Shown here: one piece after another, positions 34,646 to 42,117 of the stretch
How the letters are laid out: each line of letters opens with the position of its first letter
Numbering within the stretch: position 1 is the first letter of the stretch
DNA from: Marvinbryantia formatexigens
GTDB lineage: Bacteria; Bacillota; Clostridia; Oscillospirales; Ruminococcaceae
Direction of reading: 5' to 3'
Assembly (NCBI GenBank): GCA_021771035.1
Contig: JAETPU010000005.1
Span: forward strand, 62,001-126,000
DNA length: 64,000 nt
The notes under the pieces: generated by a model
What the model was told of the DNA's origin: nothing
Database searches by the model: none
The model's input: the letters and a program-made list of their open reading frames with translations, nothing else
Made by a program: the position numbers and the translations under genes

Positions 34646-35324
34646 CGCAGTAGAAGTATGGGCGCTCTCCAAATCCTTTGGCAAGGAAATGGTCCTGAAA
34701 AATATTACCCTCTCGTTAGAATCCGGAAAAATCCATGGGATTATTGGGCGTAATGGCTCCGGAAAAACCGTGTTTATGAAATGTATCTTGGGATTTTTAA
34801 AGCCGGATACCGGGACTGTTTCAGTTTTTGGAAAAACAGTCGGCAAGGATGTGGATTTTGCCCCCAATACCGGAATGATGATTGAAAATCCAGGGTTTCT
34901 CCTTTCAGAAAGCGGGCCAAATAATCTTAAATGGCTGTTCAGCGGGAAAACAAGTCAGAAGCCGGATATCCCCGCGCTGATGCAATCCGTAGGGCTAAAG
35001 GCAAATTCAAAAAAACCGGTGGGGAAATATTCGTTGGGAATGCGCCAGAGGCTCGGGATTGCCCAGGCTATTATGGAAAGGCCAAATCTGCTGATTCTGG
35101 ATGAACCCATGAATGGGCTGGATAACAAGGGCGTGGAGGATATGCGCAATTTGTTTCGCTCTTTAAAAGAGCAGGGGGTCACCATTTTGCTTTGTTCGCA
35201 CAATCCCTTGGATATCTCGGAGTTGTGCGATACCGTATGGGAGATGGACGGCGGCGTGCTGAAAAGAATTAAGTCCGCTCTGCGCTTCGCGTTTGCACGC
35301 CAGGGGAATACCTTAGAACGATGA
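34638..35324 (+). CDS. ABC transporter ATP-binding protein
   Basis: A 228-residue ATPase: Walker A G-R-N-G-S-G-K-T, signature Y-S-L-G-M-R-Q-R-L, Walker B L-L-I-L-D-E-P with the D-loop G-L-D, and H-loop L-L-C-S-H-N. The type fits exporters of bacteriocins or lantibiotics or membrane-stress transporters. The ATG at 34638 overlaps the permease stop. It is the last gene of the operon and is followed by a terminator about 100 nt downstream. Confidence 0.93.
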   Translation: MSNAVEVWALSKSFGKEMVLKNITLSLESGKIHGIIGRNGSGKTVFMKCILGFLKPDTGTVSVFGKTVGKDVDFAPNTGMMIENPGFLLSESGPNNLKWLFSGKTSQKPDIPALMQSVGLKANSKKPVGKYSLGMRQRLGIAQAIMERPNLLILDEPMNGLDNKGVEDMRNLFRSLKEQGVTILLCSHNPLDISELCDTVWEMDGGVLKRIKSALRFAFARQGNTLER

Positions 35325-35428
35325 AACGATCATGATAACCCAAGATTTTGTAGCTACGATAACAGAATGAATGCCCTTCTGTAACATCTGCACATATTTC
35401 TCTGCGCGCTCATGCTGTTCCACCCGTG

Positions 35429-35461
35429 AAAAGCCCCCTGCCTTTGGGCAGAGGGCTTTTT
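35429..35461. terminator. Bidirectional terminator between convergent units
   Basis: A 14-bp stem with one mismatch (35429-35442 with 35447-35460) has A-run and T-run on its sides. It serves the ABC operon on the plus strand and the convergent NAD(P)-binding gene on the minus strand. Confidence 0.85.
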
Positions 35462-35471
35462 GTATGTCTGA

Positions 35472-36101
35472 TTATTCCGCTACAACGGATATTCTCTGCT
35501 GGATATGATTGCCCTGTACTGCTTCATCAACCATGGCTACTGCATAATCCGCATAGCTGATGACGCTTTCGCCTTTGGAGTTCAGCGTCAATTCTTCGCC
35601 GCCCAAAATGTATTTCCCAGTCTTTGCTCCGTCAGCCTGAAAATCTCCGGCGGGGCTTACATACGTCCATTTTACGTCATTTCTGGTACGAAGTTCGTCT
35701 AACGCCTTCCCCATATTAGCAGCCAGCGGCTTAAAGATGTCGGGGAAGTCTGAGCCGTCCATTACCTGTACGGTATGCTCCGGGTTTACATACAGGCTGC
35801 CTGCTCCGCCGACAACCAGAAGTCTTGTGCCCTTTCCGCTTACAAGGTCGCAAAGGTGTTTCAGAGAAGTGCTGTGCTGGGGCAGCGTTTCCGGCGTCCA
35901 TGCCCCGAAAGCGTCAATTACAACATCAAAGCCCTCCAAATCAGAAGCTGTCAGGTCAAACAGGTCTTTCTGGATAACCTTTTCAGTAGCGGATTTGTTC
36001 TCGCCCCGCACGATTGCGGTAACGTTAAGCCCTCTGTCCACGGCTTCCTTTACAATCAGCTTCCCCTCTTTACCATTTGCACAAATAACTGCGATTTTCA
36101 T
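35472..36101 (-). CDS. NAD(P)-binding oxidoreductase, NmrA/SDR-like
   Basis: A 209-residue single-domain Rossmann protein. It opens M-K-I-A-V-I-C-A-N-G-K-E-G-K-L-I-V, has D-V-V-I-D-A-F-G-A-W and L-L-V-V-G-G-A-G-S-L-Y and the Y-V-S-P-A-G-D-F end of this family (YwnB-like). GGAGGT precedes the ATG at 36101. It is divergent from an HxlR regulator, the usual pairing for redox or electrophile response. Base composition is more AT-rich than its neighbours, suggesting acquisition. Substrate unknown. Confidence 0.87.
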   Translation of the reverse strand: MKIAVICANGKEGKLIVKEAVDRGLNVTAIVRGENKSATEKVIQKDLFDLTASDLEGFDVVIDAFGAWTPETLPQHSTSLKHLCDLVSGKGTRLLVVGGAGSLYVNPEHTVQVMDGSDFPDIFKPLAANMGKALDELRTRNDVKWTYVSPAGDFQADGAKTGKYILGGEELTLNSKGESVISYADYAVAMVDEAVQGNHIQQRISVVAE

Positions 36102-36158
36102 AGTGTGATTACCTCCGTTTTCTTTTATTGCGGCTTGTTTTTTTTCGCTTGCAAGATT

Positions 36159-36216
36159 ATAATATATCTGTAAAGCCAATTCGTAAAGTAAGCACTTTAT
36201 TGTGCTATAGTTACTT
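36159..36216. promoter_or_regulatory. Promoter and candidate HxlR operator in the divergent region
   Basis: For the minus gene, TTTACG (36187-36182) and TATTAT (36164-36159) are 17 bp apart. An interrupted inverted repeat, AAGTAA-GCAC ... GTGC-N5-TTACTT (36186-36216), overlaps that -35 box and lies just ahead of the HxlR gene, where an autoregulating repressor would bind. Confidence 0.55.
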
Positions 36217-36248
36217 AAAAGAAACTATTGAGAGAAACGAGGAGTTTT

Positions 36249-36569
36249 ATGGAAAAAGAATTGCCCGCTTGCCCGGTGGAAACCACCTTAATGCTCATCA
36301 GCGACCGTTGGAAAGTCTTGATTATCCGAGACTTATTGGGGGGTACGAAACGGTTTGGAGAGTTACGGCGTTCTGTTGGAAACATATCGCAAAAAGTCCT
36401 TACCGCAAATTTACGCTCTATGGAAGACAGCGGGCTTCTCACTCGTAAGGTATTCCCGGAAGTACCGCCACGGGTGGAATACACGTTGACGGAAACGGGA
36501 TATAGCCTAAAGCCGATCTTGGACGCTATGGTTGAGTGGGGGACAGAGTACCAGAAGAAAAATAGTTAA
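36249..36569 (+). CDS. HxlR family transcriptional regulator
   Basis: A 106-residue winged-helix regulator. The N-terminal C-P-V-E-T-T-L-M-L-I-S-D-R-W-K motif, with the single conserved Cys, is the HxlR hallmark; R-F-G-E-L-R-R-S-V-G-N-I-S-Q-K-V-L-T is the recognition region. The ATG at 36249 has GAGGAG ahead. It probably controls the divergent NAD(P)-binding gene in response to oxidative or electrophilic stress, as known for HxlR/YodB proteins. Confidence 0.95.
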   Translation: MEKELPACPVETTLMLISDRWKVLIIRDLLGGTKRFGELRRSVGNISQKVLTANLRSMEDSGLLTRKVFPEVPPRVEYTLTETGYSLKPILDAMVEWGTEYQKKNS

Positions 36570-36575
36570 AAATAT

Positions 36576-36612
36576 CGGAGCAAATTTTTTGATAGATTTG
36601 CTCCGGTATTTT
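36576..36612 (+). terminator. Intrinsic terminator of the hxlR-type gene
   Basis: CGGAGCAAAT (36576-36585) pairs with ATTTGCTCCG (36596-36605), followed by TATTTTTA, 7 nt past the stop codon. Confidence 0.85.
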
Positions 36613-36844
36613 TATATCTTTACGGAATCATTGGCTGCGCTTGCCTTTTGTGTTCGTTGTTACTTTACCGCAAATGAATCTTTGCGGCGGGAATGAAACT
36701 CCTGTAACATGTAAAAAGTCAGTGGCGGCAGGCGGATCGTTGGGATAGATACAGCGGCTTTTTAAATTGTCCCAACCCAACAGGCGAGCCAAGCGCAACA
36801 TATTTTCCAACGTGGGCAGCGGTGTGGGAGCGCACCGACCTTAT
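36613..36844. other. AT-rich stretch, possible gene remnant on the minus strand
   Basis: A minus-strand frame at 36628-36810 encodes L-R-L-A-R-L-L-G-W-D-N-L and F-I-C-G-K-V-T-T-N-T-K-G-K-R but lacks a ribosome-binding site. It may be a remnant of an acquired element; no family is recognised. Confidence 0.3.
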
Positions 36845-36881
36845 AAAAAAGTCGGAGCAAGCAAATCATAGCTTGCTCCGA
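36845..36881 (-). terminator. Second minus-strand terminator downstream of tRNA-Ser
   Basis: TCGGAGCAAGC and GCTTGCTCCGA (36852-36862 and 36871-36881) form an 11-bp stem followed on the minus strand by CUUUUUUAUAA. Its CGGAGCAA core is shared with the terminator at 36576-36605. Confidence 0.75.
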
Positions 36882-37067
36882 TATAGTTTCCATATATGGA
36901 AAAGGTGTTTTGGGGTTTTGATAGATAGACTCGACCCCTTGCGTACCCGAAAAAGGTTGGCAGGAAGCCGGAGCGTCGCGAGAGCGTTTAAGGCGGGCGG
37001 CGCAGGCGCAGCGTGACCTTTTTTGGAAAAGGACACGCTGCGGAATGATGGCACCGGTGAATTTTGT

Positions 37068-37107
37068 AAAAAAGCCGCCGCAAGCAATATGCAGCTTGCG
37101 GCGGCTT
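37068..37107 (-). terminator. Terminator directly after tRNA-Ser
   Basis: On the minus strand AAGCCGCCGCAAGC (37107-37094) pairs with GCTTGCGGCGGCTT (37085-37072), followed by a U-run. The stem begins at the final A of the encoded CCA. Confidence 0.9.
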
Positions 37108-37194
37108 GGCGGAGAGTTAGGGATTCGAACCCTAGGTCCCTTTCGGGACACAGCATTTCGAGTGCTGCACCTTCGACCACTCGGACAACTCTCC
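37107..37194 (-). tRNA. tRNA-Ser (anticodon CGA)
   Basis: The 88-nt gene folds as a class II tRNA: acceptor stem GGAGAGT/ACTCTCC, anticodon stem CAGCA/TGCTG with loop CTCGAAA (anticodon CGA, reading UCG), long variable arm GTCCC-GAAA-GGGAC, and T arm TAGGG-TTCGAAT-CCCTA. G discriminator and CCA are encoded. Confidence 0.97.
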
Positions 37195-37504
37195 ATATGT
37201 TAAGCCTGAAGTTCCAAAAGAACCTAAGGGCAGAACACCAAAATTTTTCATTTTTCTATTCCCAAGGATTCCCGTATTAAGGGACTGCGGCGGGCCATAC
37301 GGCCAGAGGGTTTTCAGCCGAATTCCTTGCTCTGCATTGCAGAAAACCTGCCGGATGGACTTGGAATTACTCGATAACTATAGCAAAATCACAGGAAAAA
37401 GTCAAGAAATGCAGTGAGGAAAAGCCAGTTTTATTCTATAAAGCAGGAGTTCTCTTGCAAATATTGCAGCAATATGGGAAAAAGTGCTCAAATTCCAAAT
37501 TCGG
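37195..37504. other. Intergenic stretch upstream of tRNA-Ser
   Basis: Contains the minus-strand upstream region of tRNA-Ser and otherwise no supported gene; it ends at the promoter of the next plus-strand operon. Confidence 0.5.
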
Positions 37505-37533
37505 TTGCAAGTAAAAAAGGTTCGCGGTATAGT
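37505..37533 (+). promoter_or_regulatory. Promoter of the isomerase-oxidoreductase operon
   Basis: TTGCAA (37505-37510) and TATAGT (37528-37533) are 17 bp apart, 58 nt before the start codon. A small CACCA/TGGTG hairpin lies between. Confidence 0.65.
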
Positions 37534-37591
37534 TACGGTAAGAATAGAGTTTCACCAAATCTGGTGAGGAATTGGGCAGGAGGAATAGCGA

Positions 37592-38458
37592 ATGAAATTT
37601 GCGATTTTTACAGTGGGAGCTCCGGAATTAACACCACAGGAAGTATTGGTCAAACTCAAGGAATATGGATATGATGGTGTGGAATGGCGGGTCACCGATC
37701 CCTCTGATGCGGCACCGGACGCGCCGGCGGATTTCTGGGAAAACAACCGCTGCACCATTGATGTCAACACTGTTGTGGAGCAGGCGCCGGCAATCAAAGC
37801 CATGTGTGAGGAGGCTGGGGTGGAAATTGCCGCCTTGGGAACCTATACCCGCTGCAATGAATATGACAAGGCTGAAAACGCTCTCAAAGCTGCCGCAGCT
37901 ATGGGATGCAAAAAGATCCGGATTTCCCCCTATATGTATGACGGTTCCCAAAATTACAATGAGTTATTCCAAAAGGCCAGGGAGGACTACAAGGTCCTCG
38001 AGGGCCTGGCAAAAAAATATGGCGTCAAGGTTAATTTGGAGATGCATATGAATACCATCAGTGCCAGCGCCAGCGCTGCGCGCCGTCTGGTTGACGGGCT
38101 GGATCCCAACTATATCGGCGTGGTATACGATGTGGGAAATATGGTCTATGAGGGCTATGAGAAATATCAGGCAGGCCTGGAGATTCTGGGAGACTATCTG
38201 GATCATGTCCATATTAAAAGCGCCGCATGGGTTCAGAAGGATGCCCTGGCAGATGGGTCTGCTCAGTGGGAGGTCCAGGCCATGCCCCTCAACAAGGGCA
38301 GCGTGGATTTCCGTACCTTCCTGAAGGTGCTCAAGAAGTCCGGCTATGACGGGTATGTATCCTTTGAGGACTTCTCCAAGGAGAAAACCACATTGGAAAA
38401 ACTGAAATTCAATATCGGATATATCCGTGGGATTATGGAGGAACTGAAGGATGAATAA
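37592..38458 (+). CDS. Sugar phosphate isomerase/epimerase (TIM barrel)
   Basis: A 288-residue TIM-barrel protein with likely metal ligands E in V-N-L-E-M-H-M, D in V-V-Y-D-V-G-N, H in D-H-V-H-I-K-S and E in V-S-F-E-D-F. GGAGGAATAGCG precedes the ATG. The next gene, a Gfo/Idh/MocA oxidoreductase, overlaps its 3' end by 8 nt, so the pair is one functional module, probably oxidising and isomerising a cyclitol or sugar. It is divergent in sequence from the two isomerases at 1-7 kb. Confidence 0.9.
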   Translation: MKFAIFTVGAPELTPQEVLVKLKEYGYDGVEWRVTDPSDAAPDAPADFWENNRCTIDVNTVVEQAPAIKAMCEEAGVEIAALGTYTRCNEYDKAENALKAAAAMGCKKIRISPYMYDGSQNYNELFQKAREDYKVLEGLAKKYGVKVNLEMHMNTISASASAARRLVDGLDPNYIGVVYDVGNMVYEGYEKYQAGLEILGDYLDHVHIKSAAWVQKDALADGSAQWEVQAMPLNKGSVDFRTFLKVLKKSGYDGYVSFEDFSKEKTTLEKLKFNIGYIRGIMEELKDE

Positions 38459-39485
38459 GGTGAAAGTGGGAGTAGCCGGCCTGGGGAGGCAGGGCTACGG
38501 GATGCATGGAACCGGCCTTGTCAAGCTGAATGACGAATTCCAGATTGTGGCTGCCTGTGATTTGATTGAGGAGCGCCGCAAGCGCTATCAGGAACTCACG
38601 GGATGCCGGGTCTATGAGAGCTTTGAAAAGCTTTTGGCAGACGATGAAGTGGAACTTATCATCATTGCCACCTACTCTAAGGATCACTGCGACCATATTA
38701 TCCGGGCACTTGGGGCAGGCAAGAATGTCTATGGGGAAAAGCCCTTCTGCTTAAATTATGAGGAGGCCTGCCGGATTCGGGATGCCGCCAAAACCGCCAG
38801 CGGGAAACTGTTTATTGGGCAGAACCGCCGGTTTGAAGGGGATTTCATCAAGCTGCGGGAGATTATGGATTCCGGAGTGCTGGGAGAGATCTATGAAATC
38901 CAGCATTCGGTCTTTCACTACAACCGCCGGGATGACTGGCAGACGCTGCAGGATATGGGCGGCGGCCAGCTGTACAACTGGGGCCCCCACCTGATCGATC
39001 ATGCCCTTCAGCTGATGGACGCTCCGGTGGTTTCTATGACCAGCTGCCTGCGTCAGATTGCCGCGGTCGGCGATGCGGAGGACCATGTGGATATCGGGCT
39101 CACCGGCGCCAACGGGCGCAGTATCCGTCTGGAAATCGGCGGCGGCGTGGCAATGCAGTTCCCCAAATATATTGTCTATGGTACCAAGGGAACCGCCATC
39201 TATCAGGATGAGCATTTTACCCTCAAGTACCTGGATCCGCAGAAACCCCTTGAGCCCCGTGTCGCAATCCGAGAGAGCGTGATGGACACCTTTGGAACTG
39301 AGGAGGATCTGCCCTTTATCCAGGAAACAATCCATGCTCCCATGGGGGATTTGATGGAAATTATGCACTGTGTATACCGCAGTCTGCGCCAGGGGGAGGC
39401 CTTCCCTGTCTCTATAGATGAAGCTGTAGAGGTAATGCGGATTATTACAGGCGCCAAGACCGGCGTTCTGCCCCAGAAGCAGTAA
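38451..39485 (+). CDS. Gfo/Idh/MocA family oxidoreductase
   Basis: A 344-residue dehydrogenase: Rossmann motif V-G-V-A-G-L-G-R-Q-G, Y-G-E-K-P-F-C-L-N-Y as the E-K-P motif and G-G-G-Q-L-Y-N-W-G-P-H-L-I-D-H in the substrate domain. It is translationally coupled to the preceding isomerase by an 8-nt overlap, and a strong terminator follows. The substrate is unknown. Confidence 0.92.
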   Translation: MNKVKVGVAGLGRQGYGMHGTGLVKLNDEFQIVAACDLIEERRKRYQELTGCRVYESFEKLLADDEVELIIIATYSKDHCDHIIRALGAGKNVYGEKPFCLNYEEACRIRDAAKTASGKLFIGQNRRFEGDFIKLREIMDSGVLGEIYEIQHSVFHYNRRDDWQTLQDMGGGQLYNWGPHLIDHALQLMDAPVVSMTSCLRQIAAVGDAEDHVDIGLTGANGRSIRLEIGGGVAMQFPKYIVYGTKGTAIYQDEHFTLKYLDPQKPLEPRVAIRESVMDTFGTEEDLPFIQETIHAPMGDLMEIMHCVYRSLRQGEAFPVSIDEAVEVMRIITGAKTGVLPQKQ

Positions 39486-39501
39486 ACAAAACGTTCGGGA
39501 C

Positions 39502-39540
39502 AAAGGAACTCCCTGGCTATTCAGCCAGGGAGTTCCTTTG
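39502..39540 (+). terminator. Intrinsic terminator of the isomerase-oxidoreductase operon
   Basis: A perfect 17-bp stem (39502-39518 with 39523-39539) around a 4-nt loop, 16 nt past the stop codon. The stem ends in AAA/TTT, so it can act on both strands and also ends the convergent aldo/keto reductase transcript. Confidence 0.85.
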
Positions 39541-39620
39541 ATGTTATCATGGTTTTCTCAGGACTTCAGCTGCCGGCCGACCCGTGTTCCGTTGAGCCGG
39601 GGCGGCGTATTCAGAGGGCC

Positions 39621-40643
39621 TTACTGCTCCATTTTAGCCACAAACTCCTCATAATCCGCCAGATTGGCGCGCAGAAGCTCGGGCGTATTCAAATGGTAGG
39701 GGCATTTGGACATACAATGTCCGCAGTTCAGGCATTCCTTGATTTTTGCCATTTTTTCCTTCCACTCCGGGGTGGTGTACACCGGCACCGGGGCCCGGCG
39801 GAGCATCAGGGACATTCTGGCGCAGTTGTTAATTTCAATACCGGCAGGGCAGGGCATACAGTACCCGCAGCCCCGGCAGAAATTGGAGGAGAGCTCCTTC
39901 TTGTCGGCGGCAATCTGCCGTTTCATCTCCTCATCATATAAGGGAGGGTTTTCCTCCATACGCAGAAAGTCATCCAGCTCGCTTTCCCGCTGAACGCCCC
40001 AGATAGGCACCACATTGCCGAAGGAACGAAGGAAGGAGAAGGTGGTTGCCGGATTGCGAATCAGACCGCCGGCCATGGCCTTCATGGCAATAACCCCGAC
40101 ATCATGCTGACGACACACCTCAATGAGCTGTAAATCTTCCTCGGCGGAAATACAGCTCAGCGGGAACTGCACCGTGTCATAGAGCCCGGAGCGGGCGGCT
40201 TCCACAGCATTTTGGATGCTGTGCTGGGTGATGGAAATATGACGGATTTTTCCTGCCTTTTTGGCCTCTAAAAGCCCTTCGTACAATCCTCCCGGCTCGT
40301 TGGGATCCGGGAGATGCGCCGGGTTGTGCAGCTGGTAGATGTCGATGTAATCCGTCTTTAACAGACGCAGGCTGGTATCCAAATCCCGAAGCAGCCCCTC
40401 CTTGGTTGCAGCGCCGCTCTTAGTGGCCAGAATAATATGGGAGCGCACGTCTCCCAGTGCATAGCCGATTTTTTCCTCACTGTCCGTATAGGCACGGGCA
40501 GTATCGAAGAAATTGATGCCCCCGTCATACGCTTTGCGGAGCAGCTTTGCGGCGTCCTCCTTGGAAATTCTCTGGATTGGCAGTGCGCCGAACCCGCTGC
40601 GGGTTACCATCAGTTCTGTTCGTCCCAGTCGCATTTTGTCCAT
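39621..40643 (-). CDS. Aldo/keto reductase with C-terminal 4Fe-4S domain
   Basis: A 340-residue protein. The AKR barrel has the tetrad D and Y in F-F-D-T-A-R-A-Y-T-D-S-E, K in I-L-A-T-K-S-G and H in I-Y-Q-L-H-N-P. The C-terminal part has two 4Fe-4S-type clusters, C-R-G-C-G-Y-C-M-P-C-P and C-L-N-C-G-H-C-M-S-K-C-P. Such fusions are common in anaerobes and presumably couple NAD(P)H- or ferredoxin-linked electron transfer to carbonyl reduction. The ATG at 40643 is preferred over upstream in-frame codons because the barrel starts there. Confidence 0.93.
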   Translation of the reverse strand: MDKMRLGRTELMVTRSGFGALPIQRISKEDAAKLLRKAYDGGINFFDTARAYTDSEEKIGYALGDVRSHIILATKSGAATKEGLLRDLDTSLRLLKTDYIDIYQLHNPAHLPDPNEPGGLYEGLLEAKKAGKIRHISITQHSIQNAVEAARSGLYDTVQFPLSCISAEEDLQLIEVCRQHDVGVIAMKAMAGGLIRNPATTFSFLRSFGNVVPIWGVQRESELDDFLRMEENPPLYDEEMKRQIAADKKELSSNFCRGCGYCMPCPAGIEINNCARMSLMLRRAPVPVYTTPEWKEKMAKIKECLNCGHCMSKCPYHLNTPELLRANLADYEEFVAKMEQ

Positions 40644-40792
40644 GGCTTTACCATCCTTTCTCTGCAAGGCAAATGGTTTTGTCCCTTGTTGGAGAAGCTC
40701 CGCGGCATCCCTTGGTGCCAGATAGGACAACCCCTCCCCTTAAAAACGTTCCCTCAAGAGAGTTACACAGGAATTCAGTGTGTTTTACCCTG

Positions 40793-40821
40793 ATTATACG
40801 GCTTTTTACAGCCTAATTCAA
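40793..40821 (-). promoter_or_regulatory. Promoter of the aldo/keto reductase
   Basis: On the minus strand TTGAAT (40821-40816) and TATAAT (40798-40793) are 17 bp apart, about 150 nt upstream of the start codon. Confidence 0.7.
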
Positions 40822-41117
40822 CTGTCTTTTCATAAAAAAGTGCATTTTTTGATTTTTGATTTTGCTATGTGGAAATTGATAGGGTCCCGATAAGCAGAAA
40901 TTGGACGAAGGTTGGAACTCTCCATTTTTGATAGCTGGAATTGCCCAGCGCTGTCAGAGCCGGGGAACTGCACAGACCACCCGGCACGAAAGTCCTGGCG
41001 GGAACATTGGCACAGACTGGAGTTCTGCCCAGGATGGATGAAAAGAACAAAGTTTCGGTTTTGTTTTTGGATAATTCGGAGAAAACAATCATTTGTTCTT
41101 TTTTTGCTTCCGTTTTG
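40822..41117. other. Intergenic stretch without a supported gene
   Basis: Lies between the divergent aldo/keto reductase and small TM protein genes. AACAA-N-TTTGTT-type inverted repeats occur near 41090, but no coding frame is supported. Confidence 0.45.
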
Positions 41118-41136
41118 CGAACGTATGTGCTATACT
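41118..41136 (+). promoter_or_regulatory. LexA-like box and -10 element
   Basis: CGAACGTATGTGC (41118-41130) differs by one base from the Gram-positive LexA consensus GAAC-N4-GTTC and abuts TATACT (41131-41136). The spacing to the -10 fits repression of the next gene, but the mismatch falls in a conserved position. Confidence 0.35.
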
Positions 41137-41193
41137 GAATTCAGAGAAGAACATATGAGCGATATTTGCTCCACATAGAAAGGATGATCTGGA

Positions 41194-41505
41194 ATGAAAC
41201 AGATGAATTATACAGGAAGTGTCAATTCGAAAAAAGCTGCTGCCGCCAAGAGGCTTTTAAAACAGAAGAGAATGGGCCTGACCCTGATGCTCGTATCCCT
41301 GGCCCTGGTGGGGGTTCTCACAGGGCTGGGAATGGAGGACGCAACCATTGCCATTCTTCTTTTCCCATTGGGAGCCTTCCTGTTTGTCTCCAGGCAGCTG
41401 TGGATTTACCCCGCAGCCGGTGACGTCAGGCATGAGGAGAAGCCGGTACGAGGGCACCAGGCAGGTGCGCCGGTTCATCTGGTATCCTCCCGGCGCACCG
41501 CGTAG
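41194..41505 (+). CDS. Small two-TM membrane protein
   Basis: A 103-residue protein with a basic N-terminus (K-K-A-A-A-A-K-R-L-L-K-Q-K-R) and two adjacent hydrophobic segments (L-M-L-V-S-L-A-L-V-G-V-L and A-I-L-L-F-P-L-G-A-F-L-F). The tail after residue 80 is less convincing and the true stop region may have drifted. AAAGGATG precedes the ATG. A LexA-like box upstream raises the possibility of DNA-damage control. Function unknown. Confidence 0.6.
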   Translation: MKQMNYTGSVNSKKAAAAKRLLKQKRMGLTLMLVSLALVGVLTGLGMEDATIAILLFPLGAFLFVSRQLWIYPAAGDVRHEEKPVRGHQAGAPVHLVSSRRTA

Positions 41506-41644
41506 GGGAAAATGCGGCGCCGTGCCCTGTCTGGGCGTTTTTGGAATACGCATGATGCCGCTGGCAGTAAGGCCGGGGCTGAACTGTTGCAGCGCGCTGA
41601 TCGCTGATAATTTAAAAGTTAAGATTGCCCATTGAGAAGGAATG

Positions 41645-41687
41645 GAGAGTGCCATAGCCGCAGGCAGACGCCGGCTATGGCACTCTC
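41645..41687. terminator. Perfect 16-bp hairpin
   Basis: Arms 41645-41660 and 41672-41687 with an 11-nt loop. It follows the small membrane-protein gene and faces the minus-strand remnant; the U-tract is poor, so termination strength is uncertain. Confidence 0.55.
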
Positions 41688-41693
41688 GTTATG

Positions 41694-41876
41694 TTAGATC
41701 ATCAGACGGCGGTTAAGGCCGGTGGGGAAGGAGAAAACGATAGCAGCAATCAGCAAAAAACCTCCTTTGATTTCGTATGGGCGGGTAACGCCAATTGTAC
41801 CAAACTTAAAGGAGGCCAGGCCAAATGGATGGGTAAAGCCTATCACGCACCAAATGGAGGTGCCAGTATCGCAGAG
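41694..41876 (-). pseudogene. C-terminal fragment of a membrane protein
   Basis: The minus-strand frame ending at 41694-41696 reads V-I-G-F-T-H-P-F-G-L-A-S-F-K-F-G-T-I-G-V-T-R and then a hydrophobic helix F-L-L-I-A-A-I-V-F-S-F ending in basic residues. It has no start codon with a ribosome-binding site and is cut off upstream by a stop, so it looks like the surviving end of a decayed gene. The parent family is not recognised. Confidence 0.4.
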
Positions 41877-42117
41877 TTATCCCACGTGTAGCAGTAAGGC
41901 GATTGTTGCGGCAGCAGTCTGAGGCACTGCAGGAGAATCAGGGGGAGGCCCCTTTTGTTTGGGATACCCCGGGAGGGCGATGCTGTAAAAACTAGGGCCA
42001 GTTTGCGGGGATAGGGCAGGTGAAACAGGCAGTGAATTTGAGAACTCTGCCGATCAAAAGCCATTGTGAGGGAACTGCCTTGACCGGATCATGGCACTCG
42101 TGCTTGGGCGGTCCGGC
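41877..42117. other. Intergenic stretch without a supported gene
   Basis: Lies downstream of the FemX-like gene. No clear terminator or coding region was found; decayed sequence of the neighbouring membrane-protein fragment is likely. Confidence 0.4.

Noticed and set aside
36866-37180. Minus-strand open frame over tRNA-Ser
   Set aside because: It translates the tRNA itself and its terminator; a common annotation artefact.
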